The notes below the pieces were generated by a model. The model worked only from the letters and a program-made list of their open reading frames with translations. It was not told the DNA's origin and ran no database searches. DNA of 64,000 nt from Chryseobacterium sp. GVT01B. Lineage in GTDB: Bacteria; Bacteroidota; Bacteroidia; Flavobacteriales; Weeksellaceae. A program made the translations under genes and the position numbers. Positions 35,276 to 45,155 of the stretch are shown here, piece by piece. Positions within the stretch are counted from its first letter, which is position 1, and each line of letters starts with the position of its first letter. The DNA lies in contig NZ_JAHXYI010000005.1 in assembly GCF_019970045.1 (NCBI RefSeq), forward strand, positions 248,001 through 312,000, read 5' to 3'.

Positions 35276-35655
35276 GAAATATTAGATTTTTCTGTTGGCT
35301 AAATTTAATAAATTTTCCGGTATATCCCACGACCGGAAATGGTCCTGAATTGAATCTTTCTTTTGAATCTTTTTTTTAACATTTAAAACTATAAAAATCA
35401 AACTTTTAACCATAAAAACGAACAGACTTGTTCATTTTTATGGTATTTCTCATCAAATTGATTTATATTTGAGACTTCAAATCCAGAAATTCACTCAATT
35501 TTATTTCGGATATCATTGATTTAAACACAATTTTAATATAAAAATTATTTTACGGCAGATCATTATTGCCCTTTACTTCTTCTGATCTCTTCAGAGAAAC
35601 ATTTCAACATATACCATCACATTAATCATATCAAAATCAAATTTTAAATAAAAAC
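35276..35655. other. Divergent intergenic region with one -7 box
   Basis: A 380-nt AT-rich gap between scoA and the YwqK-like gene. TATATTTG at 35464-35471 (plus strand) fits the -7 consensus; transcription from there would give a leader of about 180 nt for the downstream gene. No gene or other element is supported. Confidence 0.4.
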
Positions 35656-37185
35656 ATGAAAAAATTATTTACCTCAGCATTACTTGCCCTGGTACTCAGC
35701 ATCAATGTGTATGCACAGGAAAAAACTTATTTCGATGAAAACTGGGAAAAGACCACTCAGGACAACATGGAATATTACCGTGAAACAACTCCTAAAGGTA
35801 AACTCACCCTTATCAAAGATTTCTATAAAGACGGAAAATTACAGATGGAAGGTCTGGCTTCTGACATAACTCCAAACAGTGAAGTTTTTGACGGAAAAGT
35901 AACCTGGTACACCCCTGAAGGAAAGATCATGAGCACTGTAAATTATTCCAACGGAAAGCAGGTTGGAGCTTCTCAATCTTATGATGATAAAGGCCGAATT
36001 ACAGAAGATATGGTCTACAAAGCTGACGGTAACTTCACTGGAAAAATGGTGGCATACAAGGATCCTGAAAATGAATCTTTTTATAACACGATAACTACTT
36101 ATGAGAATTCTCTGCCCGTAAAGACCATTATTTATGATGAAGATATTAAGGGAATCAGGTACGAAACCACTTCAGATAAAGACGGTAATTATGAGACTAA
36201 ATATTACGGTGAAAAAGGGAAACTTATTGGTACTTCTCCTTCAGGCTCAGGAGAAGGGCTGCAGGTAGACTACTATCCGAATCCAATGAGGATTTCAAAA
36301 ATCGAAAAAACTAAAAACGACGGCAGTATAAAAGAAAGTATTATCTATGCTAAAAACGGACAACTGCTACAAGAACAGAAGAGAAACAAAAAAGACGGTT
36401 ATAAAACCACTTATGATGAATCCGGTAAAAAAATAGGTCATTTGGTTTATCAGTATGATAAAGAGAATGATATTTACCAGCCGACAGAGGGTGAAGATTA
36501 TCAGCTTAATTATGATTATGCACTGATATCTTCTATTGATGTATATAAAAACGGCTCCATCATCACCAGTAAATATTTTGACGAAGAAGGAAAGTTATCT
36601 TCTGAGAAAATTCTAAAAGACGATGTTACCCAAGAGATTAAATATTATTCTCCGGATGGAAAACTGAAATCTACCTTAACCTATAAAGATGAAATGCCTT
36701 ATAACGGTACAGCCTACGAAGGACTTACTGAAGTTCAATATAAGGAAGGCATTTTAGTGAATACTAAAATATATACGGAAGAGATAAAGCTGAAATCTGA
36801 GAAGAAATTAAATTCTAAACAAACCGCTTACGACGCTACTGTCTATGATAATAAAGGTGCTCTTTTATACACTTATAACCAACCTTTGAGTGAAGACGGA
36901 AACCATGATTACTTCTTCACCGCACAAATTGTACAGTATGTAAAGGGGAAACCTGCCAATAAATCTTCTGTAAAATCAGGTATTTTACAAAGTGGAAAAA
37001 TAAAACTCACTACCCTAAACGGAGTCAAAGAACTTGAACGCAGTGGAAAATGGGTACTCTTAAAACTGTATAGTACGGATGGAAAGCTTCTTCAGGAAAC
37101 CAAAACGCTGGCTGATATACCAGATGAGTATGCTTCCACCGAAAATCCGGCAACATTCAGTGAGGATGATCTCTATGTTGACTAA
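35656..37185 (+). CDS. Exported YwqK/MORN-variant repeat protein
   Basis: A 509-residue protein with a signal peptide ending VYAQ. The mature part is a string of short repeats built around 'YxxxGKL' and 'YxDxGK' (for example WYTPEGKIMSTVNYSNGKQVG, YYGEKGKLIGTS, YYSPDGKLKSTLTY). These are MORN_2/YwqK-type repeats, annotated in databases as 'toxin-antitoxin system YwqK family antitoxin'. The antitoxin label is by family name only; nothing toxin-like is adjacent. It is probably a periplasmic or surface beta-repeat protein of unknown function. Confidence 0.75.
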   Translation: MKKLFTSALLALVLSINVYAQEKTYFDENWEKTTQDNMEYYRETTPKGKLTLIKDFYKDGKLQMEGLASDITPNSEVFDGKVTWYTPEGKIMSTVNYSNGKQVGASQSYDDKGRITEDMVYKADGNFTGKMVAYKDPENESFYNTITTYENSLPVKTIIYDEDIKGIRYETTSDKDGNYETKYYGEKGKLIGTSPSGSGEGLQVDYYPNPMRISKIEKTKNDGSIKESIIYAKNGQLLQEQKRNKKDGYKTTYDESGKKIGHLVYQYDKENDIYQPTEGEDYQLNYDYALISSIDVYKNGSIITSKYFDEEGKLSSEKILKDDVTQEIKYYSPDGKLKSTLTYKDEMPYNGTAYEGLTEVQYKEGILVNTKIYTEEIKLKSEKKLNSKQTAYDATVYDNKGALLYTYNQPLSEDGNHDYFFTAQIVQYVKGKPANKSSVKSGILQSGKIKLTTLNGVKELERSGKWVLLKLYSTDGKLLQETKTLADIPDEYASTENPATFSEDDLYVD

Positions 37186-37202
37186 TCACCGCATCAATAT
37201 AT

Positions 37203-37238
37203 CAAAAGCAGTTTCAATTTTTTGGAGCTGCTTTTTTT
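37203..37238 (+). terminator. Terminator of the YwqK-like gene
   Basis: The stem aaaagcag pairs with ctgctttt (interrupted loop of about 17 nt) and is followed by a T run, 18 nt after the stop. Confidence 0.6.
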
Positions 37239-37320
37239 ATTAACCATATAATCCGGATTTTACAGATGATAATAAAGAAGATATGTTTGCTAAACCCATA
37301 TTTATTTCTGTTATAAGATT

Positions 37321-37356
37321 AAAAAAGAGACCGCTATTTCCAGCGGTCTCTAAAAT
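37321..37356 (-). terminator. Terminator of the metallophosphoesterase gene
   Basis: A 10-bp perfect stem (agagaccgct against agcggtctct, 37326-37351) with an A tract on the left serves the minus-strand gene ending at 37380. Confidence 0.75.
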
Positions 37357-37379
37357 TATAATTGTATTTTGTTTACTTA

Positions 37380-40118
37380 TTACTGAATAATCAGTTTTAA
37401 AGTAAATAGTTTTCTTCCGTGTACTTTTACAAAATAAACGCCTGCCGGAAGATTTTCATTCACCAAAGAGAAACGTTGGTTATTGATATTTTTCGATACA
37501 TAAAGCAGTTCTCCCGAAGCTGAAACCAATTCGATTTTCTCAATTGGGTAATCACTTTTGATAAAAGTAGGCTGTCCCGGTTTGGTCGGATTTGGATACA
37601 GCACTACATTTTTCTCTGTACTTCTGGTTTCTTCAGTTCCTAACGTTGGTGAAGTTACCTGGAACTGTACTCTGTTTGAAACTTCTGTATAAGAATCATT
37701 GGTAAACATAACCATATAATAATTTCCTGGTGTAGCTGGTACTGCTGTTCCCTGAATTGTTTTTGTTCCCTGAGTCACTCCGTCAAAATAGGTATAAGAA
37801 ACGAAGTTATCATCAGGTGTCTGAACACTTTGTGGGTAAATTCCCAACCAGTCTTTGATAATCCCTGGAGAATCTGTCCATGACGCGGTAATATTTTCAC
37901 CTAAAGTATATACCGGTTTATTGATCCAAAGATCAGTCACGATATCTCCTACTTTAAAGAATACCTTCTCTCCGATTCCGTTGTATCCGTCTTCCAGCAG
38001 ATACTGAGCGTAATAATATCCTTTCGGAAGTCCTGTGAAATTAAGTGTTCCTGATGCAGTAGTTACATAGCTCCATTTGATAGAAGCTGTAGTTCCCGGA
38101 GTCTGCCCCATTTTATAAATTCCGATCCAGTCTTTCTGTAAGTTAGGTCCATTTGTAAAATTAAGAACCACTGTTCCTCCTACCGGGTAGGTATCAGAAG
38201 TTGTCTGCAGCTGAACTTTCGGTCCTACATAGAACTCTTTTCTTGGAGTGATTTCTGTATAACCACCATTAGCAAAAAAACCTGCAAAGTACTGACCTTT
38301 ATTAGCCATACCATTATTAAAAGTAACCGTTCCTGCTACCTGTCCATTCGTATAACTGTATACTTGTGAAGTAGTACTCGCCGGCGTTTGTCCTTTTTTA
38401 TAAATTCCTACCCAATCCTGCTGATTCCCCGGACCTCCGGTGAAAGTAGCAGTAATTGCTTCATTTTGGGCATATTCTGTTTTATTTAAAGTAAATGTAG
38501 GATTTGAAACAACACTTCCTGTAATTTCAAACTGCTTTACATCACTCCATTCACTCCATTCCAGGTTTCTGTCTCTGTAACGCGTTTTCACGTAATAGAT
38601 TCCGTTTGGAATAGAGTTCGCAGCCAATGTTGCTTTTGTAATATCTACGCCATCATTCAGGTTTTTGGTTTTATCCGGAGTTCCGTTTCCGTCTTTTCCG
38701 AACCAGTTTTCAAAATCGCGGTAGAATTCTTTTTCAATCACAGAAAAACTGGATGTCTTACTGATCAGAAACTGTGTTGTGTTCAGCAGTTCATTATTTG
38801 AAGAGGCAAATGCACTTCCATTCAATGTCAAAGGTAAAGTAATAGCCCCTGAGAAATTGTTTGTAATGGATGGTTTTGCCGGTTTAGGCTGATTTTTATA
38901 TCTGTGGAAAGAATCTACCAGTACATTATTTTTCTTGTTGTAAACTCCACCGATAGAATAACATTCAATATCCACCTTTCCTGTCGGAACATCTACTTCT
39001 ACGATCTGATACGTCCAGTCTGTCAAAGTTTTCTGAACATCATCAAAATCCTTTTCATTAGACATTCCCCAATACTGATCCCAAGCCGTTCCACCGGAAA
39101 TAATCTGATAGTTTGGTGTATTTTTAAGCTGTCCTCTGTGGTATAAATGATGGTGGGCTCCCACGTGCATTAAATATTTATCAGAAGTTACCAGAAGTGG
39201 TACGGCATTTTCTCTTACCCATGTAGAGATATCTCCCACATATTGTTCAGCCTGATAAGGTCTGTGGCTTAAAGAAATGATCCAGTCTACTGTAGTATCA
39301 TTGTTAGCCGCTGTTAAGATCTGCTGAAGCCATGTCTGCTGTGCAGATCCCGTATGTTCTGAGCTTAAACTTACGAATAATACATTCCCAGCCTGCTGAG
39401 CATAATAATTTTCATTTCCTGAGCTTATTCCTTTATAACTAATTTCATCAATATAAAAATGAGCATAGTAAGAATTCATTCCCATCGTTCCATAGGTTTC
39501 ATGATTTCCTACTGTTGTCTGAATAGGCAGATACGGTGATAACTTGATGTTCTTTTTAAAGTGAACATTTTCATAATGATCCAATGTTCCTACATCCACC
39601 TGATCTCCCACCATAAAAGTAAGAGCAACATTATCAGACGGATCTGAAGTAGCTCCGAATTTTTCTTTTAATTTTTTGTAGGCATTCAAAGTAAGCGTAT
39701 CATATCTGGGCTCAGCTTTAATCTGGTTGTCCCCCATAATAAGGAAACGGATCTTTCCATTGGCCGTTACAGCCTGTCCCGGCAAAGGAAGCGTTCTGAA
39801 ATTGTAGACAGCAGACTCGCTGGTACCTGTTTTTATCTTATAATAGTATTTTGTATTCGGCTGCAGATTGGTAACCTTTGCCGTATGATAATAATAGTTG
39901 TTGTTGTACCCTGTATCTGAAAAGATATTGGTAGTTCCTGTTACCGTCACGTTCAAATTCGTTGGAGAATCTCCGTAGATCACGGTTGTTTCATTATTGG
40001 AAGCTGTTTTCCAATTGACGATCATAGAATTCGGGGTAGGATTTTGTAAATAGGGAAACAAAACCTGCCCGAAAGCCATCTGAACCGCGAAACAAAAAAA
40101 GAAGAAATAATGTTTCAT
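37380..40118 (-). CDS. Purple-acid-phosphatase-like metallophosphoesterase with T9SS sorting domain
   Basis: A 912-residue secreted protein. Signal peptide to FGQ (residue 18), an N-terminal fibronectin-like domain (QNPTPNSMIVNWKT...NTKYYYKI) as in purple acid phosphatases, then the calcineurin-type core: MGDNQ, VGDQVD, GNHETYG, SHRPY and GAHHHLYH. Three repeated beta domains follow (each with 'DWxGIYKxGQTP' and 'G.Y.A..F'), and a C-terminal T9SS sorting domain (VVLYPNPTKPGQP...GVYFVKV). It probably hydrolyses phosphate esters outside the cell. The repeats may mediate binding. Confidence 0.9.
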   Translation of the reverse strand: MKHYFFFFCFAVQMAFGQVLFPYLQNPTPNSMIVNWKTASNNETTVIYGDSPTNLNVTVTGTTNIFSDTGYNNNYYYHTAKVTNLQPNTKYYYKIKTGTSESAVYNFRTLPLPGQAVTANGKIRFLIMGDNQIKAEPRYDTLTLNAYKKLKEKFGATSDPSDNVALTFMVGDQVDVGTLDHYENVHFKKNIKLSPYLPIQTTVGNHETYGTMGMNSYYAHFYIDEISYKGISSGNENYYAQQAGNVLFVSLSSEHTGSAQQTWLQQILTAANNDTTVDWIISLSHRPYQAEQYVGDISTWVRENAVPLLVTSDKYLMHVGAHHHLYHRGQLKNTPNYQIISGGTAWDQYWGMSNEKDFDDVQKTLTDWTYQIVEVDVPTGKVDIECYSIGGVYNKKNNVLVDSFHRYKNQPKPAKPSITNNFSGAITLPLTLNGSAFASSNNELLNTTQFLISKTSSFSVIEKEFYRDFENWFGKDGNGTPDKTKNLNDGVDITKATLAANSIPNGIYYVKTRYRDRNLEWSEWSDVKQFEITGSVVSNPTFTLNKTEYAQNEAITATFTGGPGNQQDWVGIYKKGQTPASTTSQVYSYTNGQVAGTVTFNNGMANKGQYFAGFFANGGYTEITPRKEFYVGPKVQLQTTSDTYPVGGTVVLNFTNGPNLQKDWIGIYKMGQTPGTTASIKWSYVTTASGTLNFTGLPKGYYYAQYLLEDGYNGIGEKVFFKVGDIVTDLWINKPVYTLGENITASWTDSPGIIKDWLGIYPQSVQTPDDNFVSYTYFDGVTQGTKTIQGTAVPATPGNYYMVMFTNDSYTEVSNRVQFQVTSPTLGTEETRSTEKNVVLYPNPTKPGQPTFIKSDYPIEKIELVSASGELLYVSKNINNQRFSLVNENLPAGVYFVKVHGRKLFTLKLIIQ

Positions 40119-40310
40119 AATAGCTTTAGTTTTAAAATAACATATAGTTTTAAGTTGTGAATCAGGAATTTAAAAATCGGTGTTAAGATTTTTTATTTCG
40201 GGCAAAAGTAGAATTCCCATATAAACTCTGTCTGATGGTATTTTAAAGAAACCGTTAATTTTTTAGCAAAATCTGAATGAAAAAATTATAGTTTTTAGTA
40301 CATTAATTAT

Positions 40311-40342
40311 TTGGCATATTCAAAAACTATTTTGTACATTTG
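40311..40342 (+). promoter_or_regulatory. Promoter of rplS
   Basis: TTG at 40311-40313 (-33) and TACATTTG at 40335-40342 (-7) are separated by 21 nt, an excellent match to the Bacteroidetes housekeeping promoter. The leader to the ATG is about 63 nt. Confidence 0.75.
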
Positions 40343-40411
40343 CAACCTGTTATTCAACCTCTGACGAAGAACGTGTAAGTTGCTTAGCTTTAACATTTTA
40401 TTTTATTAATA

Positions 40412-40768
40412 ATGGATTTATTAAAGTACGTACAAGACAAGTACATTGCTAAAAAAGAATTCCCTGAATTCAAAGCAGGTGATACAATTACTGTGTATTA
40501 CGAAATTAAAGAAGGACAAAAGACAAGAACTCAGTTCTTCAAAGGAACAGTTATCCAATTAAGAGGTACTGGTTCTACAAAAACTTTCACTATCAGAAAA
40601 ATGAGTGGTGATGTAGGTGTAGAAAGAGTATTCCCTATTAACCTGCCTGCGCTTCAAAAAATCGAGCTTGATAGAAAAGGTAGAGTTAGAAGAGCTAGAA
40701 TTTACTACTTCAGAGACCTTAGAGGTAAAAAAGCAAGAATCAAAGACGCTGCTTACAAGAAGAAATAA
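40412..40768 (+). CDS. rplS: 50S ribosomal protein L19
   Basis: A 118-residue L19, full length: FKAGDTITVYYEIKEGQKTRTQFFKGTVIQLRG, the conserved FTIRKMSGDVGVERVFPINLP and the basic tail RRARIYYFRDLRGKKARIKD. It lies at the 30S-50S interface. It is transcribed alone from a strong promoter and closed by a strong terminator, rather than in the rpsP-rimM-trmD-rplS operon known from Proteobacteria. Confidence 0.97.
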   Translation: MDLLKYVQDKYIAKKEFPEFKAGDTITVYYEIKEGQKTRTQFFKGTVIQLRGTGSTKTFTIRKMSGDVGVERVFPINLPALQKIELDRKGRVRRARIYYFRDLRGKKARIKDAAYKKK

Positions 40769-40787
40769 TTCAGACAACAATACATAC

Positions 40788-40825
40788 AAAAAGAGGCTGT
40801 TTACCCGTAAACAGTCTCTTTTTTT
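40788..40825 (+). terminator. Terminator of rplS
   Basis: A stem of about 16 bp (aaaaagaggctgttta against taaacagtctctttttt, one G-T pair) with loop cccg and a T tract, 20 nt after the stop. Confidence 0.85.
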
Positions 40826-40941
40826 GTTTAAAATTTTCTTTATTTTCTATTTGGAGTTCCTTTTCCTGTTTCCAGATTATCCATATTGTTCAACCCTGTC
40901 AAGGTTCATCTATCCAATCTCTTTTATCACCTGTAAAGATA

Positions 40942-41724
40942 TTACTCATGCTTTATGAGGTATTGCAAAGGAGTCGAGCCTGTTTGTTTTTTGAAAAACT
41001 CAATAAAAGCACTGTCTGAAGAGAAGTCCAAAATATGAGACACCTCACCTATTGAATTCCCTTCCACCAAAAGTTCAATTGATCGTTGTAACCGCCACTG
41101 CTGCCTCCATTCCTGGTAAGACAACCCTGTTTCTTTTTTAAAAATACGGCTGATTGTTTTCTCTACGGCCCCGGTTTTTTCCGCAAGTTTTTTCAACATC
41201 GGCGGCATGGCATAGCGCAGAGTCCATTCTTCTGAAAATTTCTTAAAACGCCTGTCTTGTGGTATTTTAAGCTTCAGCTTTTCTTCCGGAGCTCCGCTTA
41301 TTTCATCCCAAAATACATTGAGCAGACTGACCTGATCATTTCTGAGATCTGACCATTCCCAAAAGCAGATCCTTTCGATGATTTCTTTTAATAATGGATT
41401 GACGTGCAAAACTCTAAGACTTGAATTCATGTATTTTTCTGCATAACATTCGTCAAAATAGATTGATCTGTGAGCCACAATATTTCTGAAGTTTACCCGA
41501 TGAATCTCATTGGCAGGAATCCAGAGCATTCTGAATGGAGGCAGAACCAGCTGCCTGTCAGAAGTAGTAACAGTCATACAACCAGATGGCGCATATAATA
41601 ACTGAGCTTTCGTTGCATGAAAATGAAAACCGGAATCATGCATCACCATATCAGAAGCTATCCCAATTACCTTTCCCCGAATAGAATCCGCATCAAACTC
41701 TTCATTTTGCTTTAATACAGCCAT
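40942..41724 (-). CDS. AraC family transcriptional regulator (cupin sensor)
   Basis: A 260-residue regulator with an N-terminal cupin (HFHATKAQLLYAPSGCMTVTTSDRQLVLPPFRMLWIPANEIHRV) and a C-terminal double HTH (KKLAEKTGAVEKTISRIFKKETGLSYQEWRQQWRL, then IGEVSHILDFSSDSAFIEFFKKQTGSTPLQYL). This subgroup (NimR-like) commonly controls a divergently transcribed MFS exporter, and that is the layout here: the MFS gene starts 75 nt away on the other strand. Confidence 0.88.
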   Translation of the reverse strand: MAVLKQNEEFDADSIRGKVIGIASDMVMHDSGFHFHATKAQLLYAPSGCMTVTTSDRQLVLPPFRMLWIPANEIHRVNFRNIVAHRSIYFDECYAEKYMNSSLRVLHVNPLLKEIIERICFWEWSDLRNDQVSLLNVFWDEISGAPEEKLKLKIPQDRRFKKFSEEWTLRYAMPPMLKKLAEKTGAVEKTISRIFKKETGLSYQEWRQQWRLQRSIELLVEGNSIGEVSHILDFSSDSAFIEFFKKQTGSTPLQYLIKHE

Positions 41725-41799
41725 GTCCTATTTTTGATATTTTTTGTTTTTATATCATTATAAATATACATTGAAATTTTGGAAACTTTGCAGAAAAAA

Positions 41800-42939
41800 A
41801 TGAAAAAAACAAATCCTATCTGGCTCCTGACCGTACTTGTAATGCTTCCTCAGTTTGTAGAAACTATTTACAGCCCGGTTTTACCAATGGTTCAGGAACA
41901 GTTCGGAGTGAAAGAAGAATCTGTTGCCCTGACGATCAGCCTATATTTTATAGCATTTGCGCTGGGAGTAGCATTTTGGGGAATACAATGTGACAGGATC
42001 GGAAGGAAAAAATCCCTTGAATTCGGGCTTATCACCTATGGAATTGGAACACTGACAGCTATTTTTGCTCCCAATTTCATTATTTTCCTTTGTGCCAGGA
42101 TTATTTCTGCATTTGGAATTTCTGTGGGCTCTATTGTGACACAAACAATTCTAAGAGATACCTATGATCAGAACAATATCAGCAAAGTATTCTCCTGGAT
42201 CGGAATTGGGTTATCCATAAGTCCTGTAGTTGGAATGATTACCGGATCAGTATTGACTTCTTCCGTTGGACATCAGGGTGTTTTCATAACATTATGCCTG
42301 CTTGCAGGGCTGTTTTATATTCTTTCCTGTAAGAAAATTTCAGAAACCCGGCATTCAATAAAAGAAATCAATATGGGTATTTTAACTGAATTATTAAAGA
42401 GAATGCTTCATGACAAAGCTATTATAAAATCTTGTTTATTGATTATGAGTTTTAATGTCTTGCTGTTTTCTTACTACTCACTGGCTCCGTTTATCTTTAA
42501 GGAATATCATTATTCCACTTATGTTTTTGGATACAGTAGTATTATATTGGCTGGCGGAACATTTGCAGGAGCAAAACTTAACAGATTTCTGTTATTGAGG
42601 AATATACAACCTAAAAACTTAGTTAATGCAGGTATATTTGCGGCATTTATCACTTCTATTTTCGTATGGATTCTGGCAAGTAAAGGGATATACTTTTTAA
42701 TTCCTTATTTTTTTATTGTGATGGCATTCAGCATTACAATTCCAAATGTTCTGAGTACTGCGCTTATCAATTATAAAAACGAAACCGGAAGTGCAGGAGC
42801 TTTGCTGGGACTGATTTATTACATTCTGATAGGTTTAGGTCTGATAAGTATTGGTTTTATACAGAATTTAGGGATTTCCTGTGTCTTGTTTTCCGGAATT
42901 GGAGTTTGTGCATTACTATTTATTGATCGTAAAAAGTAA
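41800..42939 (+). CDS. MFS exporter, Bcr/CflA-like
   Basis: A membrane protein of about 379 residues with around 12 hydrophobic segments. The A-motif GIQCDRIGRKKSLEFG lies in loop 2-3, and IYSPVLPMVQEQFGV at the N-terminus is typical of the Bcr/CflA drug-resistance group. The ATG at 41800 is preferred; the open frame extends to a TTG at 41779 within a -7-like stretch. It is divergent from the AraC regulator and probably controlled by it. It would export a toxic small molecule; the substrate is unknown. Confidence 0.88.
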   Translation: MKKTNPIWLLTVLVMLPQFVETIYSPVLPMVQEQFGVKEESVALTISLYFIAFALGVAFWGIQCDRIGRKKSLEFGLITYGIGTLTAIFAPNFIIFLCARIISAFGISVGSIVTQTILRDTYDQNNISKVFSWIGIGLSISPVVGMITGSVLTSSVGHQGVFITLCLLAGLFYILSCKKISETRHSIKEINMGILTELLKRMLHDKAIIKSCLLIMSFNVLLFSYYSLAPFIFKEYHYSTYVFGYSSIILAGGTFAGAKLNRFLLLRNIQPKNLVNAGIFAAFITSIFVWILASKGIYFLIPYFFIVMAFSITIPNVLSTALINYKNETGSAGALLGLIYYILIGLGLISIGFIQNLGISCVLFSGIGVCALLFIDRKK

Positions 42940-42942
42940 TAA

Positions 42943-43018
42943 ATTTGAAACATTAGGTTTAAGGAAAGCAAAATAGCTTACTATTTTAATCACTCAACAA
43001 AAACTTAATGTTTCAAAT
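42943..43018. terminator. Long-loop inverted repeat between convergent genes
   Basis: atttgaaacatta (42943-42955) and its exact complement (43006-43018) flank 50 nt between the MFS gene and the convergent hydrolase gene. A bidirectional terminator is possible, but the long loop makes this uncertain. Confidence 0.4.
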
Positions 43019-43021
43019 ATT

Positions 43022-44014
43022 TTATTGTATAAAATTATACAGAGCTTCAAAGAACTGAGGGTATACTTCGATGTGTGGAAGATGCCCTACGTTCTCAATC
43101 TCTACGAGCTTTGAGCCTGCAATTTCACGCTGGGTTTTCTTTCCAAGTTCCTGATACTGGCCCATTTTTGGCTGAAGTTCTTTGGGAGCTCTATCTTTCC
43201 CGATTGCCGTTCTGTCTCTTGTTCCGATAATAAGCAGTGTGGGAACTTTGATATTTTTAAACTCATAACATACGGGCTGGTTATAGATCATATCCGATGT
43301 GAGCGCCGCATCCCAGGCTACCTGAGGGTAATCTTTATGGAGTGTCCATCCTGCAATCAGATCAAGCCAGGGCTGATATTCTTCTTTCCATTTATTATCA
43401 TAATAGAATTTGAGCTGATAGTTCTTATAGGTTTCCGCAGTATTTTTCAGTTCGGACTGATACGCCTGGTCGATTGTCTGATATGCTGCAAAAGTCTTAT
43501 AATCCTCCAACCCGATTGGGTTTTCAAGAATAAGTTTCTGTACTTTTTCTGGATACAGCAATGTAAATCTAGTCGCTACCATTCCACCCATTGAATGCCC
43601 CAGAACGATTGCTTTATCAATTTTCAGTTCATCCAAAATTCCTTTCGTATTCTCTGCCAGTTGTGAAAAAGAAAATTGGTAAGCATGAGGCTTTGAAGAC
43701 TTTCCAAACCCGATCTGATCAGGAATCACCACTCTGAATCCTTTCGCAGATAAATCTTTTGCTGTTTTCTCCCAATACGCTCCGTTGAAATTCTTTCCAT
43801 GAAGAAGCATTATTGTTTTCCCATTGGGTTTTTGTGGCTGTACATCCATATAAGCCATTTTCAAATCTTCTCCCTGAGACTTCAAATTAAGAAAATGGAC
43901 TTCATAAGGGTATTTATAATCGGAAAGCATTGCATCCAGAGGTTTTACCTGTGAAAACATAAAACCGGACACCATCAACGCAAAAGCAGCCGTTATATTT
44001 CTGAAATGTTTCAT
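43022..44014 (-). CDS. Exported alpha/beta hydrolase
   Basis: A 330-residue protein with a signal peptide ending FMFSQ. The fold is clear: oxyanion region LLHGKNFNGAYW, nucleophile Ser in VLGHSMGGMV, acid Asp in IIGTRDRTAIG and His in NVGHLPHIE. A cap domain lies between. It is a periplasmic esterase or related hydrolase; the substrate cannot be told from sequence. It is monocistronic: a hairpin separates it from the upstream EamA gene. Confidence 0.88.
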   Translation of the reverse strand: MKHFRNITAAFALMVSGFMFSQVKPLDAMLSDYKYPYEVHFLNLKSQGEDLKMAYMDVQPQKPNGKTIMLLHGKNFNGAYWEKTAKDLSAKGFRVVIPDQIGFGKSSKPHAYQFSFSQLAENTKGILDELKIDKAIVLGHSMGGMVATRFTLLYPEKVQKLILENPIGLEDYKTFAAYQTIDQAYQSELKNTAETYKNYQLKFYYDNKWKEEYQPWLDLIAGWTLHKDYPQVAWDAALTSDMIYNQPVCYEFKNIKVPTLLIIGTRDRTAIGKDRAPKELQPKMGQYQELGKKTQREIAGSKLVEIENVGHLPHIEVYPQFFEALYNFIQ

Positions 44015-44039
44015 GAACTTTTATTTAAAGATTAAAATT

Positions 44040-44070
44040 AAAAAAAACCGCTCCAAAAGGAACGGTTTCA
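44040..44070 (-). terminator. Terminator of the EamA transporter gene
   Basis: The stem aaccgctcc pairs with ggaacggtt (one mismatch) around a 5-nt loop, with an A run on the left that becomes the T tract on the minus strand. Confidence 0.7.
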
Positions 44071-44095
44071 ACTGTTATTTTTATTTAAATATTTT

Positions 44096-45082
44096 TTAAG
44101 ACAATTCTGCCACCGAAACTTCTTTTACTTTTTTTGAAGGTAAATTCATCAAAACAATCGCAAAAAGAATCAAAGCAATTCCTATCCATTGAATCAGAAA
44201 TACTTTCTCACCTAATAAAACAAAGGCCATCGTCACAGAAACCGGAAGTTCCAGTGAGGAAACAATACTTCCCAGCCCCAAGCCTGCATTTGGAAATCCG
44301 ATATTGAATAAAATTGGTGGAATAATGGTTCCAAAGAGAGCCAGTACAAATCCGTATGTCAGGAATATTGAATAATTGAATGAGTGAATATGTTCTGTAT
44401 TATCTGTAAAATTCAAGTATAATGATTTTAAACCATCAAAATACATAGGCCCGATCTGAGCAAAGAATAAAAATGCAAAAACCACTACAGAACCGCCCGC
44501 CAACATGATAATACTTTTCCTGAAAACCGGAAGATGGGTTGCCAGCGTATTGGAAGTAAACATCGTCAAGGTATACGACGCAGCGGCCATCAGTCCCCAG
44601 AAGACTCCATGCCAGTCCAGCTCAATTTCCATATTGATAAGATTCGTTGCCAAAACTGTTCCCACCAATACGATAACTACAGAAACCACTTTTCTTGCAT
44701 TGGGCAGTTTTCTTGTGATGATACTTTCAACCACCACGCTAAACCATACCGATTGCATCAACAGCACAATGGCAATTGAAACATTGATATATTGTACAGC
44801 AATATAATAGAATAAACTTGTTCCTCCTAAAGAAGTTCCTGCAAGCAACAGCATTCTTACTTCTTTAGAATCTGGCAGCGATAATTTCTGTTTTGAAGTT
44901 AGGGTCTGAATAAGATTAAGGACCAAAAGTCCGGTCAAACCTAATACAAACTGAGAAGTAGTTACTTCCGAAGTGGTGAAACCATCATGGTAAGCCATTT
45001 TCACAAAAGTGGCCAACATACCGTATATACTAGCTCCAATCCCTACAAATAAAACACCTTTTAGTATATTTTTCTTCTTCAT
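44096..45082 (-). CDS. EamA family (DMT) transporter
   Basis: A 328-residue membrane protein with ten predicted transmembrane segments as two EamA repeats (ATFVKMAYHDGFTTSEVTTSQF..., GIAVQ-like YIAVQYINVSIAIVLLMQSVWFSVVVE, and SLELPVSVTMAFVLLGEKVFLIQWIGIALI). Substrate unknown (metabolite export). The ATG at 45082 is preferred over an in-frame start at 45172, because a good promoter lies between them. Confidence 0.87.
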   Translation of the reverse strand: MKKKNILKGVLFVGIGASIYGMLATFVKMAYHDGFTTSEVTTSQFVLGLTGLLVLNLIQTLTSKQKLSLPDSKEVRMLLLAGTSLGGTSLFYYIAVQYINVSIAIVLLMQSVWFSVVVESIITRKLPNARKVVSVVIVLVGTVLATNLINMEIELDWHGVFWGLMAAASYTLTMFTSNTLATHLPVFRKSIIMLAGGSVVVFAFLFFAQIGPMYFDGLKSLYLNFTDNTEHIHSFNYSIFLTYGFVLALFGTIIPPILFNIGFPNAGLGLGSIVSSLELPVSVTMAFVLLGEKVFLIQWIGIALILFAIVLMNLPSKKVKEVSVAELS

Positions 45083-45100
45083 AATTTTTTTTACAGCCTG

Positions 45101-45128
45101 CAAAGTTACGACATATAAATTAAACCAA
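45101..45128 (-). promoter_or_regulatory. Promoter of the EamA transporter gene
   Basis: On the minus strand TTG (45128-45126) and TAACTTTG (45108-45101) are 17 nt apart and precede the ATG at 45082 by about 18 nt. It defines the start choice. Confidence 0.6.
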
Positions 45129-45155
45129 TCCGAAATGTTATAATGATAGATAAAC

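Noticed and set aside
35656..37185. Toxin-antitoxin module
   Set aside because: The YwqK family name includes 'antitoxin', but the protein is a large exported repeat protein with no toxin gene beside it.
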